Source: Panopea generosa (Eukaryota > Mollusca > Bivalvia > Adapedonta > Hiatellidae). Taken from it: 64,000 bases of DNA. Position numbers and translations under genes: made by a program. Shown in pieces: positions 12,151 to 24,065 of this stretch. Under the pieces are notes generated by a model. The model searched no databases, had not been told where the DNA came from, and was given only the letters and a program-made list of their open reading frames with translations. The stretch covers positions 31,215,707 through 31,279,706 of the forward strand of contig CM055894.1 in NCBI GenBank assembly GCA_029582155.1. The letters are read 5' to 3'. Each line of letters begins with the position of its first letter. The stretch's first letter is position 1.

Positions 12151-12338
12151 ATGGGTCATGCACTTGCTATGGTGGATACAATGGCGCGGATTGCAGTATA
12201 GATACATCAGTAGGACCAGATGCTGTGGACATATCTTACGCTGGATTTTGTGATTTGGAAGTCGATGACTGTTCTTGCTTCAACATTCAAACTTACGATT
12301 TATTTGGAGATTTTTATTGTGGAACGAAAACTAGAAAG
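12151..12338 (+). CDS. Gene 1 exon, EGF-like end plus Cys-rich segment
   Basis: 188 nt, identical in length to gene 2's 40,656-40,843. It encodes CTCYGGYNGADCSID, then YAGFCDL and DDCSCFNIQ, ending TRK before GTAACA. The acceptor TATCAAAAAG has a poor pyrimidine tract, but phase and length support it. Confidence 0.85.
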
Positions 12339-13079
12339 GTAACAATATTAAACATACAATATTATAGAAGACCAATTAGTAAAACGTAAAATTATATAAG
12401 TTGCAAATATCTGCATTTACGGATATAATATCTTAATTTCATATTTTTCATGTTATTAAATTGAAATATGATAATAATGATAATTATTAAGCAGAGAAAA
12501 TAGATGGAAAGTAAGTTTTATTAATTTTATAATTTTTTAAATATATAATTTATGTACAAAAATACTGAGGACAAACATCAAAGTATAAGTTTATCAATCA
12601 TTAATGTGTATTACAGTATTTTATAGACGCCATAAAAAACTATATCATCAATAAAAATATGAATATATATGTAAGTTTAACTTATATGTCAATATCACTG
12701 TCACAGTAAACTAATATTCAAAAACTAAATAAGAATGGGGTAATCGCTGTTAACTTTGTATTTGTCATATGCCAAACTGGTTATAAACACAGTCTACTCG
12801 TAAAAGAGTAATAAAATAAAAACATAAAAAAGTAGGAACAACAATGATGAAATAATAGACTCATAAACAAATATTTAAAAAAATACCTGATTAGAAACTA
12901 CCTCACATTTATATATAATTGTAAAAATTATGAAATAAATATGTAATAAACTGTCATAACATGAAAAATCTTGTTGATTTAAACAATGTTTTGATAAAAC
13001 AATGATCGCCTCCTTTTGTACAGAAATGTTCCAATTTTTTAAAACAAATATTCGATTACTTTATTTACTTCTACTACAG

Positions 13080-13348
13080 AGGATGACTAATGAAACTTAT
13101 ACTACTGAAGATGCAGTTCATTGGGCGAATTCGTTGATGCTTTCAATGGATTATGTTGTGTTCCAGAAGAAAGATTTAAACGTTCAGCTGGAAACGATGT
13201 TGACACAGACGGTGTCTTTATCACAGAATATGACATCAGTATCAGTAACGATGGTGTAAATTTCGGCAAAGGTTTGACAGTTTACGTGTATGATTCTACG
13301 TGTCAAGAATATATCGATAACAACGGGAGCGTCACATTCAGTCTTAAG
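13080..13348 (+). CDS. Gene 1 exon with a one-base frameshift
   Basis: 269 nt after CTACTACAG. The first part reads RMTNETYTTEDAVH. The rest, in another frame, reads GEFVDAFNGLCCVPEE, KRSAGND, EYDISISNDGVNFG and VYDSTCQEY. Gene 2 is continuous across the same point (QGEFADLFTGICC). One base appears missing in or near CATTGGGC at 13,119-13,125. Confidence 0.85.
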
Positions 13349-13832
13349 GTATTTCTTTAAAATGATAACCATTCAGACTGTATATTACATTTTCTCATGT
13401 GAATATAAAGAAAGGAAATAGAAGAAAAAAACAAGATATGGAGTGCTTCTGTTAATGGATGCCGTCTGTAATATGATACCTGTTATATCAGACAAGGTGA
13501 CTCATTTTAATTAAAAGAAAATTAAAGAAACTGATTTCATCTATATTCCTTATCATTTTTATATACTTAATCAATTTATTTTCACTCATTTGTTAAATGA
13601 ATATAAATTGACATTACTGTACGCCATTGATAACGGGCATTCAACAATTAAAAAAAAAATGTTTCCGATTACCGTTTTCTACACATTTTTTTTAAAAACC
13701 ATTGTCCAATAACTCATTGTTACATTATGTAATACCTTTGTATAATGCCAATATTTTTAACAAACCTATATATTTGTAATTCACGCTTGCAGTGAATTCT
13801 TACTGTACCTAATTGTTGTATTTTTATTATAG

Positions 13833-13932
13833 TTGGATTACTGTTTCCTTGGTGGGATATGTGTTCCTGAATTTACAAGTTATGGGTGTAACAAATGCAT
13901 ACCAGAGATTAACGCGTATGCGTGGACTGCAG
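13833..13932 (+). CDS. Gene 1 membrane-proximal Cys exon
   Basis: 100 nt encoding LDYCFLGGICVPEF, CNKC and AWTA, ending one base into a codon. Gene 2 has TGYCFIDGICVEES and CKTC in the matching exon. Confidence 0.88.
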
Positions 13933-14853
13933 GTAATGTAACTACATGTATAACAATAATGATATGTTTAATTGGTTTAACATTAATGCACATGTCCTCA
14001 AAAATACTTAGTACAATGTACATAGCGAAATAACTTTACATAAAAATATAACATTAAACAATAGTATATATATTTTTTTTTATTATTTCAAAATTACCAT
14101 ATAACAGAATAACAATATAATTACATTATACCAGAAAAAATATATATAACAGTATGCAATATTACAACATATAGTAAAGTTGAGTTTGTATTGGTTGGTC
14201 GAGGGCTCACTTTGCATTAAGATTTAGATTCATACAAACCTACACATTTAGATAGGTTTTTAAAAAAGAACACCTGAATCAGTGATCATATCTTTTTGTA
14301 GATCTATATATAAATTATATATTTCTTTAAAACAACGATAGTTATTTGATCCATATATGTAATCATCGCGAAACTCCGAACAACCAGTACTGAATATATA
14401 GACTAAGTGTATATTCTAGTAGTTCTTCACATTTTTCTCTCAATTACAACATAGTATGTTATTAAGTATAATGTTATATATTTTGGTAAGTAATTTTGTA
14501 TTTTGATAAAACGATATGAAAATTATAATTTCAAATATTTGTACATAATTCTATTTAATAACAGAAATAAAAGGTTTTAGTCTTTATTGCGATCGTGCTT
14601 TTAACATTGGAGTAATGGCACAGGTGGGGATGGAATTAAGTGCTAAAATAAGTTTACATATTAACATTGCAATACATGTGCAAACAAATCTAACATAATT
14701 TCGTTTTTTAACATTTGAAATGAACATATTGTAACTGTACCTCTTTAATAATTGCATTAGAATGATAAGAATGTATGATTGAACTACTTAGTCCATTTTA
14801 GGCCTGTTTGATATCAGCAAATATATCATCAAATATATAAACTCCCTGTTTAG

Positions 14854-14983
14854 ATTGTGCTACAGATAACTCACAAGATGTTACGGTTATAGCAGTAGCA
14901 GTATCGGTATCCGCAACACTTCTGATTGTTATCGTCATTGCGGTGGTGCTGGTCATCAAAATGAAATTGGGTAAACCAAAACG
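14854..14983 (+). CDS. Gene 1 transmembrane exon
   Basis: 130 nt. Encodes DCATDNSQD, then about 24 apolar residues rich in Val, Ile and Ala, then KMKLGKPKR, a basic stop-transfer signal. Donor CG/GTATGT matches the CG/GTAAGT of gene 2. Read-through would instead give a stop at about 15,041. Confidence 0.85.
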
Positions 14984-15289
14984 GTATGTTGAGACCGACT
15001 GCTTCTTTCTCAGTACAAAATGCTTCACACATATCAGTGAATGATGACATTCATTACATCCGGTAGATTGATGCTTGTAAAGTTTCCATGAATAAGAAAT
15101 ACATTTCATTACTGATTCAATACGAGTAGGCTGATAAGAATAAGCTGAATCAGTAATAGAAAGTTGATTAAGTAAAAATATGTTTATTGCAAAAAAGTAA
15201 GTCGTTAATCAAAGTTTTATGATTCATAGTTAACTTAGGGTCAACCGATTTATTAAGAGAAAGTTTATTCAATAATAAAAAAAGCTAAT

Positions 15290-16520
15290 TCCGTGATACA
15301 AATTTGATTTAATAAACGTAAGCTGATCCTTTAAGAATAAGCTGATACAGTGACACAAAACTGATTCATTAACAGTAAGCTGATGCATTAACATTCGTTA
15401 ACAGTAAGCTAATTATTAAACACTTAGCTGTTCATTAACAATAAGCTGTTTTATTTTACTATACTGAATCATTAACAGTAAGTTGTTTTATACTAGTAGA
15501 TAGATTCATTAACAGTCAGCTTATTTATTAACAGTAAGTTGATTTATTAACAGTAAAGCGATTTTATACAATTATACTTTAACATTAAAGCTGATTTATT
15601 AACAGTGAATCTGTTTAATATTAGTATTCGAATTCATTAACATTATGCTGATTGTTTAACAGTAAAGCTGTTTTATACTACTTTACTGATTCATTAACAG
15701 TAATCTGTTTTATACTAGTAAACTTATTCATTAGCAGTAATCTGTTTTATACTAGTAGACTTATTCATTAACAGTAATCTGTTTTATACTAGTAGACTTA
15801 TTCATTAACAGTAAGCTGTTTTATACTAGTAGACTTATTCATTAACAGTAATCTGTTTTATACTAGTAGACTTATTCATTAACAGTAAGCTGTTTTATAC
15901 TAGTAGACTTATTCATTAACAGTAATCTGTTTTATACTAGTAAACTTATTCATTAACAGTAATCTGTTTATACTAGTAAACTTATTCATTAACAGTAATC
16001 TGTTTTATACTAGTAGACTTATTCATTAACAGTAATCTGTTTATACTAGTAGACTTATTCATTAACAGTTATCTGTTTTATACTAGTAGACGTATTCATT
16101 AACAGTAATCTGTTTTATACTAGTAGACTTATTCATTAACAGTAATCTGTTTTATACTAGTAAACTTATTCATTAACAGTAATCTGTTTATACTAGTAAA
16201 CTTATTCATTAACAGTAATCTGTTTTATACTAGTAGACTTATTCATTAACAGTAATCTGTTTATACTAGTAGACTTATTCATTAACAGTAATCTGTTTTA
16301 TACTACTAGACTTATTCATTAACAGTAATCTGTTTATACTTGTAATTTATTCATTAACAGTAATCTGTTTTATACTAGTAGACTTATTCATTAACAGTAA
16401 GCTGATTATACTAGTAAACTTATTCATTAACAGTAAGCTGTTTTATACTAGTAGACTTATTCATTAACAGTAAGCTGATTTATTAATAGTTAGTCGTTTC
16501 GTTAACAGTAAGCTGCTATT
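15290..16520. repeat. Minisatellite, about 37-bp unit, in the last intron of gene 1
   Basis: More than 20 direct copies of a unit containing TTCATTAACAGTAATCTG and TTTATACTAGTAGACTTA. The left third (15,290-15,680) is degenerate and the region 15,700-16,480 is highly uniform, with single-base variants shared by alternating copies. Confidence 0.92.
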
Positions 16521-16607
16521 CACCGAGAATAATTCGATTCTCCTCAATCAATCTACTTTCTATCATATCGTAGACGTGATTTATCGTCTTGTTATTTCTA
16601 TTTTCAG

Positions 16608-16650
16608 TTCCAATCCAACTTCATATAATCACTTAGTTGGGGATATTTAA
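16608..16650 (+). CDS. Gene 1 terminal exon, short cytoplasmic tail
   Basis: After TATTTTCAG the phase left by the transmembrane exon gives RSNPTSYNHLVGDI then TAA. The acceptor is strong and the phase fits, but the tail shares no sequence with that of gene 2. Confidence 0.6.
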
Positions 16651-16785
16651 ATGTACCTGTGTGTTAAAATTCTTTTAACAAAATGTCCTTTTTTAAACAT
16701 TGAAATAAGATATAAGTTTGGATTTACTTGGCACTCATGAATATTCCGTGTATATCCGTATGTCTGAATGTAAATAGTGATATTA

Positions 16786-18353
16786 CTGTTACTAAACCAA
16801 TAGCAATACATACAAAGTTCTATGATGGTATTAACACTTTTTTTTTCACACAGTTCTATCTCCTACACGTTACGTAATCTACATCGCGATCCAAACTGCT
16901 TATATAATTTGAATGTAAAAACTGTTTTTAAAAATGCACTAGATACTACTACCGCGTCCGGATTATCGTAGATTTAGCATCACTCGTCCCTTGCGGCGGT
17001 TGCTATATAAACTGGGTTATCTTCCCTAAAACTCTAAACTGTACTCTGACGTCAGGACCGTCAAGTCGTCCATTTGACGATTATGTAGGTTGCTGTCCTT
17101 ATGACGGTACTACCACCAGCTGACTTCCTGTCACGTATAGATACGTCGTTGACGTAGCGGACACATACCTCGCTTAAGCCTTAAAACGGCTACAATATTT
17201 ATAAATTAACTCAGATTTACTAGTAACTCAAATATGTAATGACATGGCGTCTATTATTTACCATCTATTAATTTCATGGTATGTTTATCAATATACGATA
17301 ACAGTGCATTCATTTCTAATCATCTAACAGTTTCATGGTATATTTATCAACATATTATAACAGTGCAGTCAATTCTTACCATCTAACAGTTTCATGGTAG
17401 ATTTATCAATATATGATAACAGTTAATTCAATTCTCACTATCTGTAGTTTCATGGCAGTTTAAACATCTCATATACGACCTTCCGTCAATCTCAAAATAG
17501 CAATTATATCTCTAGATAACTTCTCATTTATAATATAAACAATTACCGACCAATTCTGTACCTATTCACTTTGTGAATATCAGAATAAGCATCAACAAAA
17601 TTTAATAACACATATCAATCAATTCTAACATGGTGAAGTTCAACACTTCATCGTAAACACAATATCAACAGCTCAAAATACGTTCTCAGATTCCTCGGCC
17701 TATATTCTAACAAAACGCTTCTCAATACCGTGGATGTGTATTAGATTACAGATATTATCGTCGGAATGGATATGATCAATTTATACAACTTTACATAGAT
17801 TTGTTTACATCAAAATATATCTATCAGATATTTAATTACTACATAATATAAAATTCACATACCCATCTGCCGTTATGTACTGGAACAGTACCCTGCTCAA
17901 TCTTTCTCGTCACGCCACTTCAACGATGATTTCGCTAATACTGGACAGTGCTTCCATTATATAGTCAGCATATATAGCAAAACAGTCCACATACCTTTGT
18001 GAATTTTGTGCATATCATGAAACAACAAACTTTCAAACAGCGTACGATGCGGATTTTATGCTATTAGGCCAATGTATGCCTAAATTAGTCTTATTACAAA
18101 TAAACTCGTTTAATTATTCTAACTTTCTTAATACTCAATAGAATTTGATGAAATGAACTTCAAAATGATTTATTCTTTAATCAAAGAATAAACATGTAAA
18201 AAGATCTTAAAAACATTTCACAACTTTTCGAGCTATCGATACGTTTTAACAATTCCACGCTACCTGGTCTAAATATATCCTATATCACAACAATGGACAC
18301 GTACTAGCTGACACTACTAATTAGGCCACAACAACCTAACTATTTTATTACAG
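16786..18353 (-). mobile_element. Unclassified 1.5-kb repeat, copy A
   Basis: The reverse complement aligns with copies at 46,951-48,311 and 56,674-58,245 from the shared end CTGTAATAAAATAGTTAGG to beyond a conserved CpG-richer block (16,945-17,190 here). Internal tandem blocks of about 57 bp (ACCATGAAACTGTTAGATGG type) lie at about 17,270-17,460. No coding capacity. The far end CTGTTACTAAACCAATAG resembles the near end inverted, so a DNA transposon with weak terminal inverted repeats is possible. It starts only 135 bp past the gene 1 stop. Confidence 0.75.
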
Positions 18354-20204
18354 TATTGTGTAAATTATATTATGTTGTCATTTGCAGGTCGGTTGGGATC
18401 GTATCAACAAATATTGAAAGCTTTCATACAACCACAGACGTCTGGGACAAAAATTCTAAGAATATATTCAACACAAGTTGGTTGAATAATAAACAATAAA
18501 TATATATCATTACTGATACATTCTTTAAATCTGACAATGTATTTCGTTTAGAAATCAGAAATGTCTGGTTCGGAAGAGCATTAAACTAATTAAAATATTC
18601 TGTGATGACCGCCGATACTTGATGGACTTTTGTTAATGCTGAAGTCTCTCTTTTCTATTACTCGGTTTTATATATAAACGTAAATGTGTGTTTCAAAGAA
18701 ATTGTATGTAACTAGTACGCGTTATCACATCTGTATATGTGTAGTTAAGTTCATGTATATTATATGTCACTGTAATAATATTTGCATTTATTTCTGTATT
18801 TTTTAAGAAAAAAAATGTCTTTCAAATTAAGTTTACTGTGACTTAATACTATTTTGAGAAAGTCTGTATTGTATATTACCAAACAGAGATGTATTTTTAT
18901 CAAGCTTGCAACTTTTTATTTGTTAACTGTTTATGTGTGTGTATAAATTTACTACAATATATAACTCTCCTGGCATGTCATGACGTAATGAACTACATGA
19001 CATTCACCACTGTGTTATGACAGTATTTTTCAAGTTTCATGAAATATTCATTAATCATTCGTAGCATCGTGTATGATAATTATTCTATACATTCAATGTA
19101 CACAATATACCAGTTGGTTTTGTGTCGTTCACATTGACTTTATTTTTAATTTGATCAATGACAATGTAATATCTACTTATATTTCTCTGTTAGTGTAAGG
19201 TATCAACGAACACACTTTGTATGCCATACTGTTAAGTAATGATTTATTGACATTCTACATATTCACATGTTTGACTGTGCAGAGGTGTAATAAACCCATG
19301 CCATATATGTTTAATATTAACCCAGTGTTATATTTTTACCAATTATTTAACTTGGCGTTTTCCGTATGAGTCTACTCTCCTTCGCAAATTTCCAGCAGAC
19401 TGCTGTTTTCCGAATTGTCGTACATAATGAAGACTTCAAATCTTTATGATGTCATCAATTCAATATTTTTTATTTGCATAAGATATTATAGCAAACATAC
19501 AGAAATAATTCTACAATATCTTATTCCATCATAATGACGAACATTAATATTCACATTGATAAAACAATAATAATTTTCAGATAAGCAATATAAACAAAAT
19601 TAAAATGATATGTTTCTTTTAAAGGTATTTAATTTAATACTTATAATGTTTTCAAATGTCTATATCTTAATGGTATTTTGAGTATTACTATAGTATTTTT
19701 CTCATTGTTGAAGCATACTTAATATACATTTGTGTATTTCGCTAGAATAATAATGTTACATTTGGAAGGTTAAGTATGAATATTTTCAGTGTTGAACCTC
19801 TATTACAATAAGATTTTTAATATTCAATTCGTAGATCTCCATATTTTACTATATTATTATTTTGAATTGTATTGTATTGTATTGTATTTATGGTACATTG
19901 TATCCTACCGCACCGTACCATAACTTATCATACCATAACATACCATATTATATTATACTTTATAATATTTTATTTTGTATATAATTATATTTGACTTTCG
20001 GGTAATGATATGTTAGAAATATATGTTAAAACATACTTGCTAGAGCACAAGGCATTTCTAAATATGTATTAACTATAAACCTTCATGTCATGTTTATATA
20101 GCATAATGTGTTTAAAGGTGTTGATCAAATTATGTGGCACAAAACATCCATTTAATTATATTTTAACTTTCATTACTCCAGTTGTACTTCTTTAAATAGC
20201 TGCA
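18354..20204. other. Intergenic AT-rich DNA
   Basis: Nothing recognised except pentamer-like simple sequence at about 19,863-19,985 (ATTGT and ATACC type runs). Confidence 0.4.
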
Positions 20205-21765
20205 AGTATGAGTATATGTGATCGACGTCTATATATAATAGGTCGACCTACTGTGTCTGCTTGTGGTCATCCCACTGAAAGAATTTCTGAATTTTTAGAC
20301 TTCCATTTAAGACCACATGTACGTAATTTACCATCACACTTACAAGACACCACAGATTATTTGTCAAAAATTGCAGCCCAAGTTCAGTTACCAGAAAACA
20401 CTTTATTAGTCTCTATGGACGTCTCTTCACTTTATACAAATATTCCCCACGACGAAGGTATTGAAGCGTGCAGGGAAGTGTGGGACAGTAGATCGATAAA
20501 AGATCCACCCACAAAATATCTTGTAGAGCTTTTAACCACTGCTTTGAAGTGTAACAACTTTGAATTTAATGGTGAACATTACCTTCAGATCAATGACACT
20601 GCTATGGGTACACGCATGACACCTTCATATGCCAATGTGTTCATGGGCCATCTTGAACAAAGGATACTTCATGAGGCTCCGTTTAAGCCATTTTCTTGGC
20701 TCCGTTTTATTGATGATTTTGACATGCAATGGTGCCATGGTCGTGATAACCTTGATCATTTTATTAATTTTGTTAACAACTTTCACCCCACTATAAAGTT
20801 CACTGTAGAAATATCAAATGATGAACACATATTTTTAGAAACGACGTCTAAATTATAAACAATACAGTACATACTGATTTATATTCAAAACCAACAGATA
20901 AACATCAATATCTTCTTCCAAGCAGTTGTCACCCAAAACATATCTGTAAAAACATTCCGTACAGTTTGGCACTGCGAATACGTCGTATATGCACTGTTAA
21001 TGAAAACTTTGAAACCCGTTCAAAAGAACTATTGCAACATCTCACTGAACGCAGTTATAAAGAAAACAATGTGAAACTTGATATTTGAAAGCAAGGAAAA
21101 AGGACCGAAAAGAAACACTTTCATATACTTCAAAAACAAATAAAACCTCTGATCGTATTCCTTTTGTAGCAACATATCATCCTAATCTGCCAAAACTTCG
21201 ATCTGTCATCGACAAGCATTGGCCCACAATAGAATCTTCAGACAGACTCAGTCGTTTGTTTCCCAGGAAACCGATCATAGCATTCAGACGGCCTCAGAAT
21301 CTGCGTGACTTACTTGTACGAGCAAAGATAAAAAGCTCTGGTGAAGGTTCTGTTGTTGGAAAATCTGGTTCTTGTGGCTTAGCACGTTGTCAAACATGTA
21401 AAATTATGCCAGAATCATCTGCAATTAAACAAACTTCTACGGGAGTCAGTATTTCAATTAAGTGTCACGTTACTTGTAAAACGGCTAACGCCGTGTATGT
21501 AATAACATGTTCTAAATGTAGTAAACAGTACATCGGAGAAACTAAACTGTCGTTGAGCCAGCGTGTAAATCTACATAAATCAGATTGGAAACTACGCAGG
21601 TTCATTCGCTCGCCCGTCTCTGAACGTTTCAACAGTGACGGGCATTCGTTTGCCGATATAACTTTACACTGCATTGATCATGATCCAGATTGGACTGACA
21701 AGCAACGCAAAGATCGTGAAACTTATTGGATTAGAAGAAACAAAAGCGATGGTTCTGCATAATTC
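20205..21765 (+). mobile_element. Penelope-like element, 5'-truncated and broken
   Basis: Reverse transcriptase part (about 20,208-20,860, continuing less clearly to about 21,080) with [12 protein letters not shown], the motif A equivalent [12 protein letters not shown], motif [15 protein letters not shown] and the catalytic RFIDDF. A second part (21,085-21,762) holds a GIY-YIG endonuclease: VYVITC, then QYIGET, preceded by CGLARCQTC. RT followed by GIY-YIG is diagnostic of endonuclease-bearing Penelope-like elements. The front of the RT is absent, and the rest carries about one or two breaks. The well-kept motifs suggest moderate age. Not a host gene. Confidence 0.9.
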
Positions 21766-22217
21766 GGTAAGTTTGGATATACTGTATTTTATATACATAC
21801 GTTCCAATAAATATGTACTTCATTTCTCTAATTGTTGTATGCGGCGCAATCTCTTTTTTTTTTTTTTTCTTTTTAATTATACCAGTTGTATTTTTGACGT
21901 TTAGATAAATGTCGTCGTTTGATATACTTACGACGTCATAGCGCTAAAGAGTACACGATGTTGTGTGACGTCACGTCAGAGTGACGTTTTCTTTAACAAC
22001 AACTTTGCGCTTCACATTTTACTCAGCAGTTTGAATTTTACCGGCGTATTTCACTGAAAACACGGTATTTTTCTTATAAATTTCACAATTTGTTTTATAT
22101 TTTGTGAAGTATATGCGCGCCTTCAGGCGCACATCATAATTTGTGAACGTTTTCACAATTTTATTAATTTTTATTGTGATTTTTCCACACTTCGATGTTT
22201 TTATCATCGTAATCGTT

Positions 22218-22265
<48 letters not shown>

Positions 22266-22386
22266 AAGCATGCGTTTTCTTCATTTTTTATTTTGTATCA
22301 TTCTCTCATGTGGAAACATGCTACCTGAGATGGTTAATAAACATTATCTGTTGTTGTTGCCATTATTGTTGTTGATAATGTCTTGT
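21766..22386. other. Downstream flank of the Penelope-like element
   Basis: Contains a poly-T tract (21,853-21,869), CG-containing ACGTCA-type motifs at 21,935-21,985 that may be the element's 3' region, and a TA then TG microsatellite at 22,220-22,265. Confidence 0.4.
22220..22265. repeat. (TA)n(TG)n microsatellite
   Basis: Uninterrupted TA dinucleotides passing into TG. Confidence 0.95.
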
Positions 22387-22775
22387 TATAGGCATAGTAC
22401 CTCCATTGGAAACAGGAAATGCTCCCGTGGGGTAGTTGCATAATGACGGTTGTAAATAATCCTTGTTTTGTCATCATTAATAATGCATTCCTACTTTTAA
22501 TACTCATTTTATTATTTGAATAGCATTATTGATGTGTCTTTAACATTTTGAAAGTAGAGTCATGTTTGAATACATGATTTCAAAAGTCTACTTTCACTTT
22601 GTCAACAGTGTACACACTGAACAGAAAAAAAAATTGTGGTAGTACAGAAGTTGACAAACAATAAAATATATGTTTCACTTCTTTCATTTTGAGTCTCTCT
22701 ATGAATGACAAGCCTTTAAATGTTTTATTTACTATAGAATAAAAAACAAAAATCAATGGTTGGCTTACACCTATA
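22387..22775 (-). mobile_element. Short TIR element (MITE-like), copy 2
   Basis: 389 bp, inverted relative to copy 1. Ends are TATAGGCATAGTACCTCCAT and the complement of TATAGGTGTAAGCCAACCAT. It shares the internal segments around the reversed GTGTACACTG and CTTGTCATTCATAGAG. Shorter than copy 1 because of internal deletions. Confidence 0.75.
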
Positions 22776-23849
22776 GAGACCTTTTTTGCTCCAGAGACCC
22801 CGAACACTTTCATTGCTGACAATGTAATCTAACAAAAATATCATATGCAGTTAAACTTGTTTGTATATATAATGTAAAATACTCACTTATCGAAAGTATG
22901 CCTATATTGCATGTACCATTATAATATTTTTTTTTGATTTTCACGTCTTTACTGCCAAATAATCCCTTTGTTTTACGACCTTTCACATGGTAAATCCTAG
23001 TGCATCAATTCACTTAAACTGTTTATTATAAACAGTGTGTGTGAAGAGTGTAATTCAATGCTATTTAAAGTTCAATAAATGACCTGTCATTCTTTTGAAA
23101 ATATTTGTACAGATTATTGTGGTATTATACTGACGTCAAGTGAGTTATCTGATATAATGCCAAATAGTTTTAAATATTTACACAACCGAATGAACCTGAA
23201 TTAAATACCTACATAAGAATTAACGGAGTTGGCAGAACTTTATCAATTGTAACAATTTTAGTTATAACACATTTAACATTAAACAGGAACATGTTGAGAT
23301 GTTAGGGATTTGGTTTCAAGGATGAGTGCAAAGAAAGAAGTTTTTAATTATATGTTTATTGTGTTGATTTATGAAGATGTTTTGATAGTTAAAGAAAGAG
23401 AAGTTAAAGAGTATACTTGAAAAAAATCTCTGAAGAGATATTAAATTAGACAAATCCACCAATTTCAAAATTAACTTAACTGAAAACACGCACCTACATA
23501 TACTCTCTCTTGATAGTGCTATATGTCACAGTATAGAAGACAAGATCGTCACATGTATCGCCCCTGGTGAGGTTCAAAATAACATACAGTCGGAACAAAA
23601 GTTTGCAACGTATTATACAAATTGCATAAACTATTAGTGCAAACTTTTACATAGTCAAACAAAAAATTACCTCAAATGAGGTAACAAAATGTTTAAGTCA
23701 TTCGACGAAGATGGTAACCAAATGGGCTTCAAATGTTAAAAATTGTTTTTAGATACGGTTACGTTTTTATATGGGTGACTCAAGAAATTGAATATATAAA
23801 TATCTAATCAAAAACTAAGTAGCGATTATCAAATCGAGATTGATGTGTT
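22776..23849. other. Intergenic AT-rich DNA
   Basis: No recognisable gene or repeat by eye. Confidence 0.4.
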
Positions 23850-24065
23850 GACTTTCCGTTCCTACATAAAAATCAATGGCCAGTTTTCGATGCTCCAAGC
23901 CAATATTAACAATAGAAACTGTTCGTCATCAAAATACTGATCGTGAAAATCGTCTATATTGCCAAACAACCGAACACTCTCATATTTTAGAAGATGAATA
24001 TCATGTATTCTTTAAATGTCATAGATACCAAGGTTTACATCATCTTCTATTTGCTTGTTTCTATT
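23850..24065 (+). mobile_element. LINE 3' coding fragment
   Basis: The frame from about 23,876 reads MASFRCSKP, TVRHQNTDRENRLYC and EDEYHVFFKCHRYQGL. Basic residues, a Cys, then EDEYH.. .C..Y is the conserved C-terminal segment of non-LTR reverse transcriptase ORF2 proteins. Only the tail survives. Clade not assignable. Confidence 0.65.

Larger units (their letters stand above)
9162..16650 (+). pseudogene. Gene 1: VWDE-like type I membrane protein, damaged or non-functional copy
   Basis: Ten exons: 9162-9344, 9661-9914, 10628 (or 10739)-11039, 11293-11439, 11678-11846, 12151-12338, 13080-13348, 13833-13932, 14854-14983, 16608-16650. All have AG/GT borders and consistent phases. In order they encode the second half of a VWD domain (CTCAVSVRAGGD, later GLCGSFGDN), a Cys-rich linker, an EGF-like module (CFGNCYGKGVC, GYNGADCS), two further Cys-rich segments, a transmembrane helix and a 14-residue tail. 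This matches the VWD-plus-EGF (VWDE-like) proteins of molluscs. The product would be a cell-surface protein of unknown role. Damage: in-frame TAA at 9682-9684, one missing base near 13,119-13,124, and a possible TAA at 10,731 depending on splicing. The summed exons are one base short of a multiple of three. The 5' exons are missing or decayed. The last intron holds the 37-bp satellite. Confidence 0.7.

Noticed and set aside
14984-15043. Read-through end of gene 1 after the transmembrane exon
   Set aside because: A stop would follow within about 20 codons, but the conserved CG/GTATGT donor matching gene 2 and an in-phase last exon make splicing more likely.
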